DNA of 61,467 bases, taken from the NCBI RefSeq assembly GCF_020742345.1, contig NZ_DYXC01000030.1, positions 1-61,467 on the forward strand, written 5' to 3'. The notes under the pieces were generated by a model. It ran no database searches. It worked only from the letters and a program-made list of their open reading frames with translations, and was not told the origin of the DNA. The stretch is from Enteractinococcus helveticum (lineage in GTDB: Bacteria > Actinomycetota > Actinomycetes > Actinomycetales > Micrococcaceae). A program made the position numbers and the translations under genes. Positions within the stretch are counted from its first letter, which is position 1, and the number at the start of each line of letters is the position of its first letter. Below are positions 25,131 through 32,994 of the stretch, piece after piece.

Positions 25131-26354
25131 TTATTTGGCCAGCGCGTCAATGCCTGGCAGGGCTTTGCCTTCCAGATATTCCAGGGATGCTCCCCCACCG
25201 GTTGAGATATGGCCAAACTGTTCGTCGTCAAAACCCAGAGCACGCACGGCTGCGGCTGAGTCGCCACCACCGACCACCGATAGGCCGTTGACTTTGCTTA
25301 GAGCTTCAGCGACCGTACGGGTTCCAGCGGCGAAGTTTTCCATCTCAAACACGCCCATCGGACCATTCCAGAACACTGTGGCAGATGCTGCAATATGTTC
25401 GGCGTAGATGTTGGCGGTTTCCGGACCGATATCTAATCCGAGGGCATCAGAGCCACCCGGACCGGAGGTCATGGCATCTACCGTCACCACGGCGTGGGCC
25501 GCATCTGCGCTGAAGGCTTCAGCTACAACGGTGTCTACGGGGACGACGATCTTTGCGGCGCCGGCTGCTGAACGGGCCAGGTAGTCTTTGACCACTGGGA
25601 TTTGGTCCTCTTCTAATAGTGAAGAGGCGACGTCATATCCTTGGGCCTTCAGGAAGGTGTAGGCCATTCCGCCGCCGATCAGTAACGTATCGGCGCGATC
25701 CAGGAGGTTGTCAATGACTGCAAGCTTGTCCGACACCTTCGAACCGCCCAGTACGACTGTGTAGGGGCGCTTGGGCTCGAGGATGAGTTGGTTTAGGACA
25801 TGAAGTTCGGTTGCGACCAGGGTGCCTTGGTAGCTGGGCAGGATGGTCGCGATGTCATAGACCGAGGCGTGTTTGCGGTGTACTGCACCGAATGCGTCGT
25901 TCACATATGCGGCGTGATCCCCGGCCAGGGCGGCGATTTCTTGGGCAAGCTCGGTGCGCTCGGTGTCGTTCTTGGACGTTTCGCGAGCATCGAAGCGGAC
26001 GTTTTGCAATAGCAGAATCTGTCTTGGTTCCAGTTGTTGGGCGCGCTGTTGTGCATCGGGGCCGGTGATGTCGTCGGCCAGGGTCACAGGGATGTCAGTC
26101 AGCTCGCGCATGCGCTTGGCTACGGGGGCCAGTGAGAATTCTGGAGTGACGGTGCCGTTGGGGCGACCTAAGTGTGCCATGACAATGACTTTGGCCCCGG
26201 CTTCGGCCAGTTGAGTGATCACGGGTAGGCTGGCGCGGATGCGACCGTCGTCGGTGACTGTGCCTTCGTCCAGGGGACAATTGAGATCGGAACGAACTAC
26301 TATGGTGCGTCCGGAAGCTGTGGGCAGCAGGTCACGAAGGGTTTGGGCCGTCAT
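25131..26354 (-). CDS. pgk: Phosphoglycerate kinase
   Basis: A 407-residue glycolytic kinase that makes ATP from 1,3-bisphosphoglycerate. The RSDLNCPLD segment near the N-terminus matches the family's RVDFNVP region, with Ser and Leu substitutions. GGSKVSDKL, the NGPMGVFE motif and the C-terminal GGGDSAAA motif are all present. The ATG at 26354 was preferred to a TTG one codon earlier. It is the first gene of the pgk-tpiA-secG unit; gap, usually just upstream, is missing. Confidence 0.96.
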   Translation of the reverse strand: MTAQTLRDLLPTASGRTIVVRSDLNCPLDEGTVTDDGRIRASLPVITQLAEAGAKVIVMAHLGRPNGTVTPEFSLAPVAKRMRELTDIPVTLADDITGPDAQQRAQQLEPRQILLLQNVRFDARETSKNDTERTELAQEIAALAGDHAAYVNDAFGAVHRKHASVYDIATILPSYQGTLVATELHVLNQLILEPKRPYTVVLGGSKVSDKLAVIDNLLDRADTLLIGGGMAYTFLKAQGYDVASSLLEEDQIPVVKDYLARSAAGAAKIVVPVDTVVAEAFSADAAHAVVTVDAMTSGPGGSDALGLDIGPETANIYAEHIAASATVFWNGPMGVFEMENFAAGTRTVAEALSKVNGLSVVGGGDSAAAVRALGFDDEQFGHISTGGGASLEYLEGKALPGIDALAK

Positions 26355-26446
26355 CAATCTTCTCTTTAGTCTCGACTAGTGGGTAGGGTCGCATGTGCGA
26401 CCGTCACTATCTTAGTCATTTCGCTTGCGGTTTGGGTTATCACACA

Positions 26447-26486
26447 CCAAGGGGACCTTTTGCCGGGTGGCAAAAGGTCCCCTTGG
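26447..26486 (-). terminator. Terminator of sodA
   Basis: A perfect 18-bp inverted repeat with arms beginning CCAAGGGGACC closes a GGGT tetraloop, 38 bp after the sodA stop and upstream of pgk. Confidence 0.85.
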
Positions 26487-26523
26487 GTGAAGTGGTAGGC
26501 AACCGGCTAATCCGGTTGACTGA

Positions 26524-27150
26524 CTAGTTTGGGGTCACAATCTGGGACGCGCCCGCGCGGGCAGCTTCGAAGCGTTTCTGGACGTCGGCCCAGTTGACGA
26601 TGTTCCAGATGGCTTTGACATAGTCTGGTTTGACGTTTTGGTAGTCGAGGTAGAAAGCGTGCTCCCACATATCCAGCATGAACAGTGGAGTGGTAGCTAC
26701 TGGGACACCGTTTTGTTGGTCGTAGAACTGTTCGATGACCAGGTTGCCACCGATTGGTTCATAGGCCAGGATGGCCCAGCCGGAGCCCTGGATGCCTAGC
26801 GCTGCAGCAGTAAACTGTGCCTGGAAGTTGTCGAAGGAACCGAAGTACTCGTCGATTGCAGCAGCCAGTTCACCGGTTGGTTTGTCGCCGCCGTCTGGAG
26901 ACAGGTTGTTCCAGAAGATCGAGTGGTTGGTGTGTCCACCCAGGTTGAATGCCAGGTCCTTCGACAGCTGGTTGATGTTGCCAAAGTCGCCGGCTTCGCG
27001 AGCTGCGGCGAGTTTCTCCAGTGCAGTGTTTGCACCGTTGACGTAGGTATTGTGGTGCTTGGAGTGGTGCAATTCCATAATGCGACCTGAGATGTGCGGT
27101 TCCAACGCACCGTAGTCATAGGGTAGTTCTGGCAATGAATAAGTAGCCAC
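26524..27150 (-). CDS. sodA: Superoxide dismutase (Mn/Fe family)
   Basis: A 208-residue cytoplasmic superoxide dismutase. The metal ligands are His28, His76, Asp160 and His164, the last two in LDMWEHAFYLDY. The GIQGSGWA segment favours a manganese or cambialistic enzyme, although the metal cannot be fixed from sequence. The start is GTG with AGGAGG five nt upstream. It is a single-gene unit between whiA and pgk, the place often taken by gap. Confidence 0.96.
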   Translation of the reverse strand: MATYSLPELPYDYGALEPHISGRIMELHHSKHHNTYVNGANTALEKLAAAREAGDFGNINQLSKDLAFNLGGHTNHSIFWNNLSPDGGDKPTGELAAAIDEYFGSFDNFQAQFTAAALGIQGSGWAILAYEPIGGNLVIEQFYDQQNGVPVATTPLFMLDMWEHAFYLDYQNVKPDYVKAIWNIVNWADVQKRFEAARAGASQIVTPN

Positions 27151-27304
27151 GTGTTCCTCCTGGTAAGTACGGATGGTACTGAAGTATAAGTCTCAGCAAA
27201 ATAGTTGGTTCTCTTATTTGAACCACTTTGTCTATCTTAGGCCGAGACCCCGGGGGGCTGGTCAAGTGCTGAACGCTTATCCGTTTGCGAACAGCGGTGT
27301 GATG

Positions 27305-28288
27305 TTAGTTGCGATCGCGCAGATCGTCCGGGACTGCTTCGTGGGTGTCAGGGATGCCTAAGTCCTTGGCACGCTTATCGGCCATGGCAAGTAGACGACG
27401 GATGCGCCCCGCAATCGCGTCTTTGGTCATGGGTGGTTCGGCCAAGCGTCCCAGTTTGTCCAGGGAGGCCTGCTGGTGTTCAACACGGAGCCTGCCGGCG
27501 TATTTCAGGTGGTCAGGAACGTCGTCGCCAAGGATTTCTAGGGCGCGGGTAACGCGGGCACTAGCGGCCACGGCGGCCTGAGCGGAACGGCGCAGGTTGG
27601 CGTCGTCAAAATTGGCCAGTCGGTTCGATGAGGAGCGGACCTCTTTGGTTGTGTGACGCTTTTGCCAAGTTTTCACGGTTTGTTCGGCACCCATGACCAT
27701 GAGCAGTTTGGTGATGGTATCGGCGTCGCGGATGATGACCCGATCGGCTTGACGGATTTCGCGGGCCTTGGCTGTGACACCTAATCGGCGCGCGGCACCA
27801 ACCAGGGCCAGGGCAGCTTCCGGCCCGGGGGCTACGACTTCAAGTGCCGAGGATCGTCCGGGTTCTGTCAGCAAGCCCTGAGAGAGGAAGGCTCCGCGCC
27901 AGGCGGCAGCAGCATCAGCCACAGTGCCGTTGACCACGGCCGGGGGCATGCCTCGTACGGGACGACCGCGCGGATCTAATAATCCGGTTTTGCGGGCGAG
28001 TTCAGCACCGCCTTCCATGATGCGCATGACATAGCGGGTGCCGCGTCGGGATCCGGAACCGGCCAGGGTGATCAGTTCGCATTCGGTGCCAAATGTGTCA
28101 CGTAGTGTGATGTACAACCGGCGGGCCGCGGCCTCGTGGTCAAGTTCGGTTTCGATAATGAGTCGCCCGGGTAATAACTGCAATCCCCCGCCAAAACGGA
28201 GAATGCCAACAACCTCTGCTAAACGTTCGGAAAAGCGCGTCACAGGTACGCGCGCGAGTTCGTCTTTAGCGGTTGCGGTAAGTCCCAT
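27305..28288 (-). CDS. whiA: Sporulation/cell-division regulator WhiA
   Basis: A 327-residue DNA-binding protein that combines an N-terminal LAGLIDADG-like domain with a C-terminal helix-turn-helix (around SLDKLGRLAEPPMTKDAIAGRIRRLL). In Streptomyces it drives sporulation septation; in non-sporulating relatives it affects cell division. It ends the uvrC-rapZ-yvcK-whiA operon, 60 bp after yvcK. Confidence 0.96.
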   Translation of the reverse strand: MGLTATAKDELARVPVTRFSERLAEVVGILRFGGGLQLLPGRLIIETELDHEAAARRLYITLRDTFGTECELITLAGSGSRRGTRYVMRIMEGGAELARKTGLLDPRGRPVRGMPPAVVNGTVADAAAAWRGAFLSQGLLTEPGRSSALEVVAPGPEAALALVGAARRLGVTAKAREIRQADRVIIRDADTITKLLMVMGAEQTVKTWQKRHTTKEVRSSSNRLANFDDANLRRSAQAAVAASARVTRALEILGDDVPDHLKYAGRLRVEHQQASLDKLGRLAEPPMTKDAIAGRIRRLLAMADKRAKDLGIPDTHEAVPDDLRDRN

Positions 28289-28348
28289 GGGCTGTTCACT
28301 ATTCTTTCTTCGCGCACCGGCGCGAGCGGTTACTAATCTTCCTGGCGG

Positions 28349-29404
28349 TTAAGAACTAATGGAGTCGAAGGCCTCGGAGAACGCCACGGCGAGTCGCAGC
28401 GGATCGTGGACGTTGTCGCGATGCTCGTCCTTTACCTTACTAAACACCACGGTGGCGCCAAGTTTTTCCGCTGCCTGACAGAATTCATCGCGGTGATCAT
28501 CGGTGACCACCGTCGGGTCGGCAATGATGACGTCGAGACGAAATTCTGGCGCATAGTAGTGCAATACCGACAGGTGTTCGGCGGCTGACATACCAACGGT
28601 TTCGGTGGTGGAGGGTTGCAGGTTCATGACCAGGCAGCGTTTGGCCGGGGTCTGGGCCAGCGCAGCGCGTTGTTCGGCCAGCAGCAGATGTGGCAACACC
28701 GAGGTGTACCATGAGCCGGGTCCAAGAATGACCCAGTCGGTGGAGTCAATGGCTTTCAGTGCTTGCGGGGTGGCCGGTGCATCAGCGGGAGTCAATTCTA
28801 TGTGACTGACTCGGCCGCGGGCAGCGGTCTTGGCCAGGCGGTCCTGTCCGGTGACGTGGCGTTGTGTTAGTCTGCCGTCGCCCCCGTCGCCCAGCACAAT
28901 GCCCGATATGGTCATTGGGGTGGTCGACATGGGTAACACGACACCACGGGCGCCGAGCAGTGCTCCAGCCCAGGCCAAACCATCGACCGGGTCGCCGAGC
29001 AGTTCCCACAGGGCGACGATCAGTAGGTTGCCCAGCGCGTGGTTGTCCAAAGTGCCGGGGTCGCCGTTGGTGGTGGCGGTTTTGAAGCGGTGCTGCATGG
29101 TGTCGCGCCAGGTACGGCCCCAGTCGGTGTCATCACACAGCGCGGCTAAGGCCATACGTAAATCTCCGGGTGGCAGGACATCCATTTCTTCACGGATGAC
29201 CCCCGAGGAGCCGCCGTCATCGGCGACCGTGACCACCGCGGTGATTTCACCGGAGATCAGTCGCAGAGCGGAGAGTGTGGCGTAGAGACCGTGGCCGCCA
29301 CCCAGAGCGGTCACGGAGAGATTTGGCGCATAGTGGCCAATGGTTGCGCGTTCTGGTCGATTGACGGGCGTCAGCGGAAGCTGCCCGGTTACATGCATGC
29401 TCAT
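28349..29404 (-). CDS. yvcK: YvcK/CofD-like gluconeogenesis factor
   Basis: A 351-residue protein of the YvcK family, which binds UDP-sugars and influences carbon use and cell-wall synthesis. The Gly-rich loop GGGHG is at residues 35-39, followed by TVADDGGSSGVIREEMDVLPPGD, a hallmark stretch. Its start overlaps the rapZ stop in ATGA, so translation is coupled. Confidence 0.95.
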   Translation of the reverse strand: MSMHVTGQLPLTPVNRPERATIGHYAPNLSVTALGGGHGLYATLSALRLISGEITAVVTVADDGGSSGVIREEMDVLPPGDLRMALAALCDDTDWGRTWRDTMQHRFKTATTNGDPGTLDNHALGNLLIVALWELLGDPVDGLAWAGALLGARGVVLPMSTTPMTISGIVLGDGGDGRLTQRHVTGQDRLAKTAARGRVSHIELTPADAPATPQALKAIDSTDWVILGPGSWYTSVLPHLLLAEQRAALAQTPAKRCLVMNLQPSTTETVGMSAAEHLSVLHYYAPEFRLDVIIADPTVVTDDHRDEFCQAAEKLGATVVFSKVKDEHRDNVHDPLRLAVAFSEAFDSISS

Positions 29405-30294
29405 TCGCGCCCCATATCTCGGTGGCTCACGCGCACCCGCACTCCGGGGAAGCTACTCAGGCGGCGGGCGATTTCGTAAGTGATCGCCACGGAGCGGTGT
29501 TTGCCACCGGTGCAGCCAAACGCCAAGGTTGCGTAGTGCTTATTTTCGGCACGATATCCGGCGATGACCGGTTTCATCATTTCAACGTAACTTTCAATGA
29601 ACTCCGTGACCCCGTCTTGGGACATCACATAATCGGCGACCTGGTGGTCTTGGCCGGTGTAGGGGCGCAGTGCGGGTACCCAGTGTGGGTTGGGGATGAA
29701 ACGCACGTCGACCATGTAGTTCGAGTCTTGTGGGACGCCGTATTTAAAGCCAAATGACATGACGTTGAGTCGGATGACGATGGGCCCGGACTCGGTGAAT
29801 AGTTCTGTGGTTTCGGTGGTCAGATCGTGGACATTGAAATCGGAGGTGTCCAGGAACATTTCGGCTTGCTCTCGCAGTTGTGCCATAAGGTCGCGTTCTC
29901 TGGCGATCCCATCGAGAATTGAGCCGTCACCTTGCAGCGGGTGTGGACGACGCAGGGTTTCGAAACGGCGAACCAGGGCCTCGTCGGAGGCGTCCAGGAA
30001 GAGCACCCGCAGCTCAGCACCATCGGTGCGCAACTGGTTCATGGCCTCTTGGAGGGATTCGAAAAATTCTTTGGAACGGACATCCACGACCAGGGCAAGT
30101 TTCAGCGGGGTGTCAGGGTTTTTGCCGATCAGCCCGGCCATTGTGGAAAATAATTGGGGTGGCAGGTTGTCTACGACATACCAGCCGAGGTCTTCAAGGG
30201 AGTGCGCGGCGGTGGTGCGTCCAGCACCCGACATGCCGGTGATAATCAGGACTTCTGCGGTGTCCGGTTTGACCGGTTCGAGTTCGGAGGTCAT
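29401..30294 (-). CDS. rapZ: RNase adapter RapZ (YvcJ) ATP-binding protein
   Basis: A 297-residue nucleotide-binding protein. The P-loop GMSGAGRT is at residues 20-27, and the C-terminal domain contains FGCTGGKHRSV, the conserved RapZ signature. In E. coli RapZ directs RNase E to a small RNA; the actinobacterial role is less clear. ATGA overlaps join it to uvrC upstream and yvcK downstream. Confidence 0.95.
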   Translation of the reverse strand: MTSELEPVKPDTAEVLIITGMSGAGRTTAAHSLEDLGWYVVDNLPPQLFSTMAGLIGKNPDTPLKLALVVDVRSKEFFESLQEAMNQLRTDGAELRVLFLDASDEALVRRFETLRRPHPLQGDGSILDGIARERDLMAQLREQAEMFLDTSDFNVHDLTTETTELFTESGPIVIRLNVMSFGFKYGVPQDSNYMVDVRFIPNPHWVPALRPYTGQDHQVADYVMSQDGVTEFIESYVEMMKPVIAGYRAENKHYATLAFGCTGGKHRSVAITYEIARRLSSFPGVRVRVSHRDMGRE

Positions 30295-32228
30295 GAGTCA
30301 AGCTTACCTGGTTCTTGACGTGGCGAAGCTGTGGACAATGCGGTGTGAATCGTCTCGGCCAGTTTCGGACCGATCCCGGCAACGGCCTGAAGCTCCTCAA
30401 TGCTGGCGGCCCGAATCTTCTTCAGGGAACCGAAATGTTTCAGCAGATCTTGGCGACGTCGCTGCCCGAGTCCGGGGACTTCATCCAGGGCCGAATGGAT
30501 CATTGATTTGGATCGTTTGGTCCGGTGGGCCTGAATCGCAAACCGGTGGGATTCATCGCGTAGGCGCTGCAACAGATACAACCCTTGTGAAGTGCGCGGC
30601 AGCACCAGGGGAAATTCATCGCCGGGGATCCACAGTTCTTCCAAACGTTTGGCCAGCCCTACCACGGGGATGTCATCAATTCCTAAGTCCAGTAGAGCCT
30701 GTTGTGCGGCGTTGACCTGGGCTAATCCCCCGTCAACGACCACCAGGGATGGCGGGTAGGAGAATTTTTTGGGATCCCCGTTGTCTTCGGGGTCCAGTTC
30801 GCCGGAGAGTACCAGGGGTGCATCGGATTGTTCGCGCAGGTAGTTTTTGAAGCGTCGGGTCAGGACATCGTCCATGGCCGCGGTGTCATCGCGGGCGGCG
30901 TCCCCGGTGACATTGAATTTGCGGTAGTCGCGTTTCTTGGGCAGGCCATCTTCGAAGACCACCATGGATCCCACCACGTTTGTGCCCTGGACATGTGAGA
31001 TATCGTAGGCCTCAATGCGTAACAGTGGTTGGTCGAATTCCAGGGCTTCTTGCAGCTCGCGCAGTGCTGCCGAACGCGCGGTGATGTCACCAGAGCGGCG
31101 GGATTTGTGCAGTCGCAGGGCGCCGTCGGCATTTTCTTGGACGGTCTCCATGAGTTGCCGTTTGGTACCGCGTTGGGGCACTCGCAGATCTACGTGGGCG
31201 CCGCGGCGTTGTGTCATCCAGGTTTCGACGTCGTCGGCATTTTCTGGCAGGACGGGAACCAGCACCTCGCGCGGAATACGCTCGGTATCTTCCATATCGC
31301 CATAGATTTGCAATAACAGCTGTTCCACGAGCTGGGGTTTGGTCGTGTCGTCGACTTTTTCGACTACCCAGCCGCGCTGGCCACGGATGCGTCCGTCGCG
31401 CACGTGAAAGACCTGAAAAGCGGCTTCCAGTTCGTCTTCGGCAAATGCGAAGATATCGGCTTCGGTGGTTTCTGGCAGGACGACGGCGTTGCGCTCGAAG
31501 ACTTTTTTCAACGCTTCGATGTCGTCGCGATAGCGGGCGGCATCCTCGTAGCGCAGTTCAGCCACGGCTTGTTTCATGTGGTCTTCTAGCTCGCGTAAAT
31601 ATGGGCGGACATCGCCATTCATGAAGGCTACGAAGTCTTCGGCCAGAGCGTAGTGGTCTTCTTCCGAGATCCGGCCCACACAGGGAGCAGCACACTTATC
31701 GATATACCCCATGAGACACGGGCGGTTGGCCAATTGGGCGCGCCGGAATACCCCGGCTGAGCAGCTGCGGATTGGAAAGACACGCAGCATGCGGTCCACG
31801 GTCTCGCGGATGGCTTTGGCCGGGTAGAAGGGTCCGAAATATTTGACGCCTTTGCGTTTGTCTCCGCGCATGACCATGACTCGCGGAAATTTTTCGTTCA
31901 TGGTCACGGCCAGATACGGGTAGGACTTGTCGTCGCGGTACATGATGTTGAACCGCGGGGTGAATTCTTTGATCCAGGTGTATTCGAGCTGGATGGCCTC
32001 TTGTTCGGAGGCGACGACGGTCCATTCCACCCCGGCGGCCATGTGCACCATGGTGCGGGTCTTGGGTGGCAGGGTGTTTGGGTTGACGAAATAGGAACCC
32101 AGTCGGGAGCGCAGGTTATTGGCTTTGCCGACGTAGATGATGCGGCCGTGTTCATCCTTGAAGCGATACACTCCCGGATCGGTGGGAATGTCGGAGGATT
32201 TTGGCCGGTAGGAGGCTGGATCAGCCAA
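30291..32228 (-). CDS. uvrC: Excinuclease ABC subunit C
   Basis: A 645-residue nuclease that makes both incisions in nucleotide excision repair. A GIY-YIG domain is at about residues 19-97 (PGVYRFKD...IYVGKANNLRSRL). A UVR motif with LRYEDAARYRDDIEAL, an RNase H-like domain with the acidic IEAYDISHVQG and LVVVDGGLAQ segments, and C-terminal helix-hairpin-helix motifs follow. The start is TTG with AAGGAGA about 10 nt upstream. It heads the rapZ-yvcK-whiA unit. Confidence 0.96.
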   Translation of the reverse strand: MADPASYRPKSSDIPTDPGVYRFKDEHGRIIYVGKANNLRSRLGSYFVNPNTLPPKTRTMVHMAAGVEWTVVASEQEAIQLEYTWIKEFTPRFNIMYRDDKSYPYLAVTMNEKFPRVMVMRGDKRKGVKYFGPFYPAKAIRETVDRMLRVFPIRSCSAGVFRRAQLANRPCLMGYIDKCAAPCVGRISEEDHYALAEDFVAFMNGDVRPYLRELEDHMKQAVAELRYEDAARYRDDIEALKKVFERNAVVLPETTEADIFAFAEDELEAAFQVFHVRDGRIRGQRGWVVEKVDDTTKPQLVEQLLLQIYGDMEDTERIPREVLVPVLPENADDVETWMTQRRGAHVDLRVPQRGTKRQLMETVQENADGALRLHKSRRSGDITARSAALRELQEALEFDQPLLRIEAYDISHVQGTNVVGSMVVFEDGLPKKRDYRKFNVTGDAARDDTAAMDDVLTRRFKNYLREQSDAPLVLSGELDPEDNGDPKKFSYPPSLVVVDGGLAQVNAAQQALLDLGIDDIPVVGLAKRLEELWIPGDEFPLVLPRTSQGLYLLQRLRDESHRFAIQAHRTKRSKSMIHSALDEVPGLGQRRRQDLLKHFGSLKKIRAASIEELQAVAGIGPKLAETIHTALSTASPRQEPGKLDS

Positions 32229-32251
32229 GGTGGTGGGGTCTCCTTAGAAAT

Positions 32252-32932
32252 TTAGGAGGCCGTTTCGTCTGGCCTCTTATTATAGGATGCTACGCGTTGT
32301 TGACCGGTCAGTTGCCCGATGGCGTCCATGATCCTATCGGTGGTCTGACGCCGGATGGGGAGGCTGTGTTTTGGTCCAAGTTTTTCAACGTGGATGGGTT
32401 CACCGACGCGGATCTGGAATTTGCGGGGCAGGATGATGTTGCGCCCGGGTGGTTGCAGTTTATCGGTGTCAATGAGTCCCACCGGGATCACTGGTGCCCC
32501 GGTGGTCAGTGCGAGCCAGCCGACGCCGGTGCGGCCGCGGTAGAGGCGGCCGTCACGGGAGCGGGTGCCTTCCGGGTAGATGCCAACGCCGTCACCGGCT
32601 TCAATAAAATCCACCAGCTGGTTCAGGGCGTTGACCGAGGCGGATTGGTCGCCGCGCTCGACCGGGATGGATCCCACGGCGTTGAAGAATCCGCTCATGA
32701 TCTTGCCTTTGAGCCCGGGTTGGGTCCAGTAGTCGGCTTTGGCGAAGAAGCGTACTTGGCGGGGCAGCAGCGCCTGGATGATGACCGAGTCCAAAAATGA
32801 CAGGTGGTTGCTGGCGACGATGAATCCGCCGGTGGCCGGGACGTGTTCGAAACCTGTTGTTTCAGGTCGTGCTCCCACTCGAAGCAGTGTGCGTACCGTG
32901 GTGCGCACCAGCCCAGTTTCGCCGATTGCCAT
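32252..32932 (-). CDS. 1-acylglycerol-3-phosphate acyltransferase (PlsC family)
   Basis: A 226-residue acyltransferase that probably adds the second fatty acid to lysophosphatidic acid in membrane lipid synthesis. NHLSFLD (residues 42-48) provides the His-x4-Asp pair, and EGTRS is at 121-125. The internal ATG at 32932 was chosen because GGGAGGGG stands just before it; the ATG six codons earlier would overlap that site. The gene lies 23 bp upstream of uvrC. Confidence 0.9.
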   Translation of the reverse strand: MAIGETGLVRTTVRTLLRVGARPETTGFEHVPATGGFIVASNHLSFLDSVIIQALLPRQVRFFAKADYWTQPGLKGKIMSGFFNAVGSIPVERGDQSASVNALNQLVDFIEAGDGVGIYPEGTRSRDGRLYRGRTGVGWLALTTGAPVIPVGLIDTDKLQPPGRNIILPRKFQIRVGEPIHVEKLGPKHSLPIRRQTTDRIMDAIGQLTGQQRVASYNKRPDETAS

Positions 32933-32994
32933 GGTTCCCCTCCCTGCCATTGGACGGCAGCGTTTTTGGACGTGGACTCAATGATTCTACAACG

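Noticed and set aside
29759..30715. A 318-codon plus-strand frame across rapZ and uvrC
   Set aside because: It is the complement of two well-conserved genes and its product is Arg/Ser-rich without recognisable domains.
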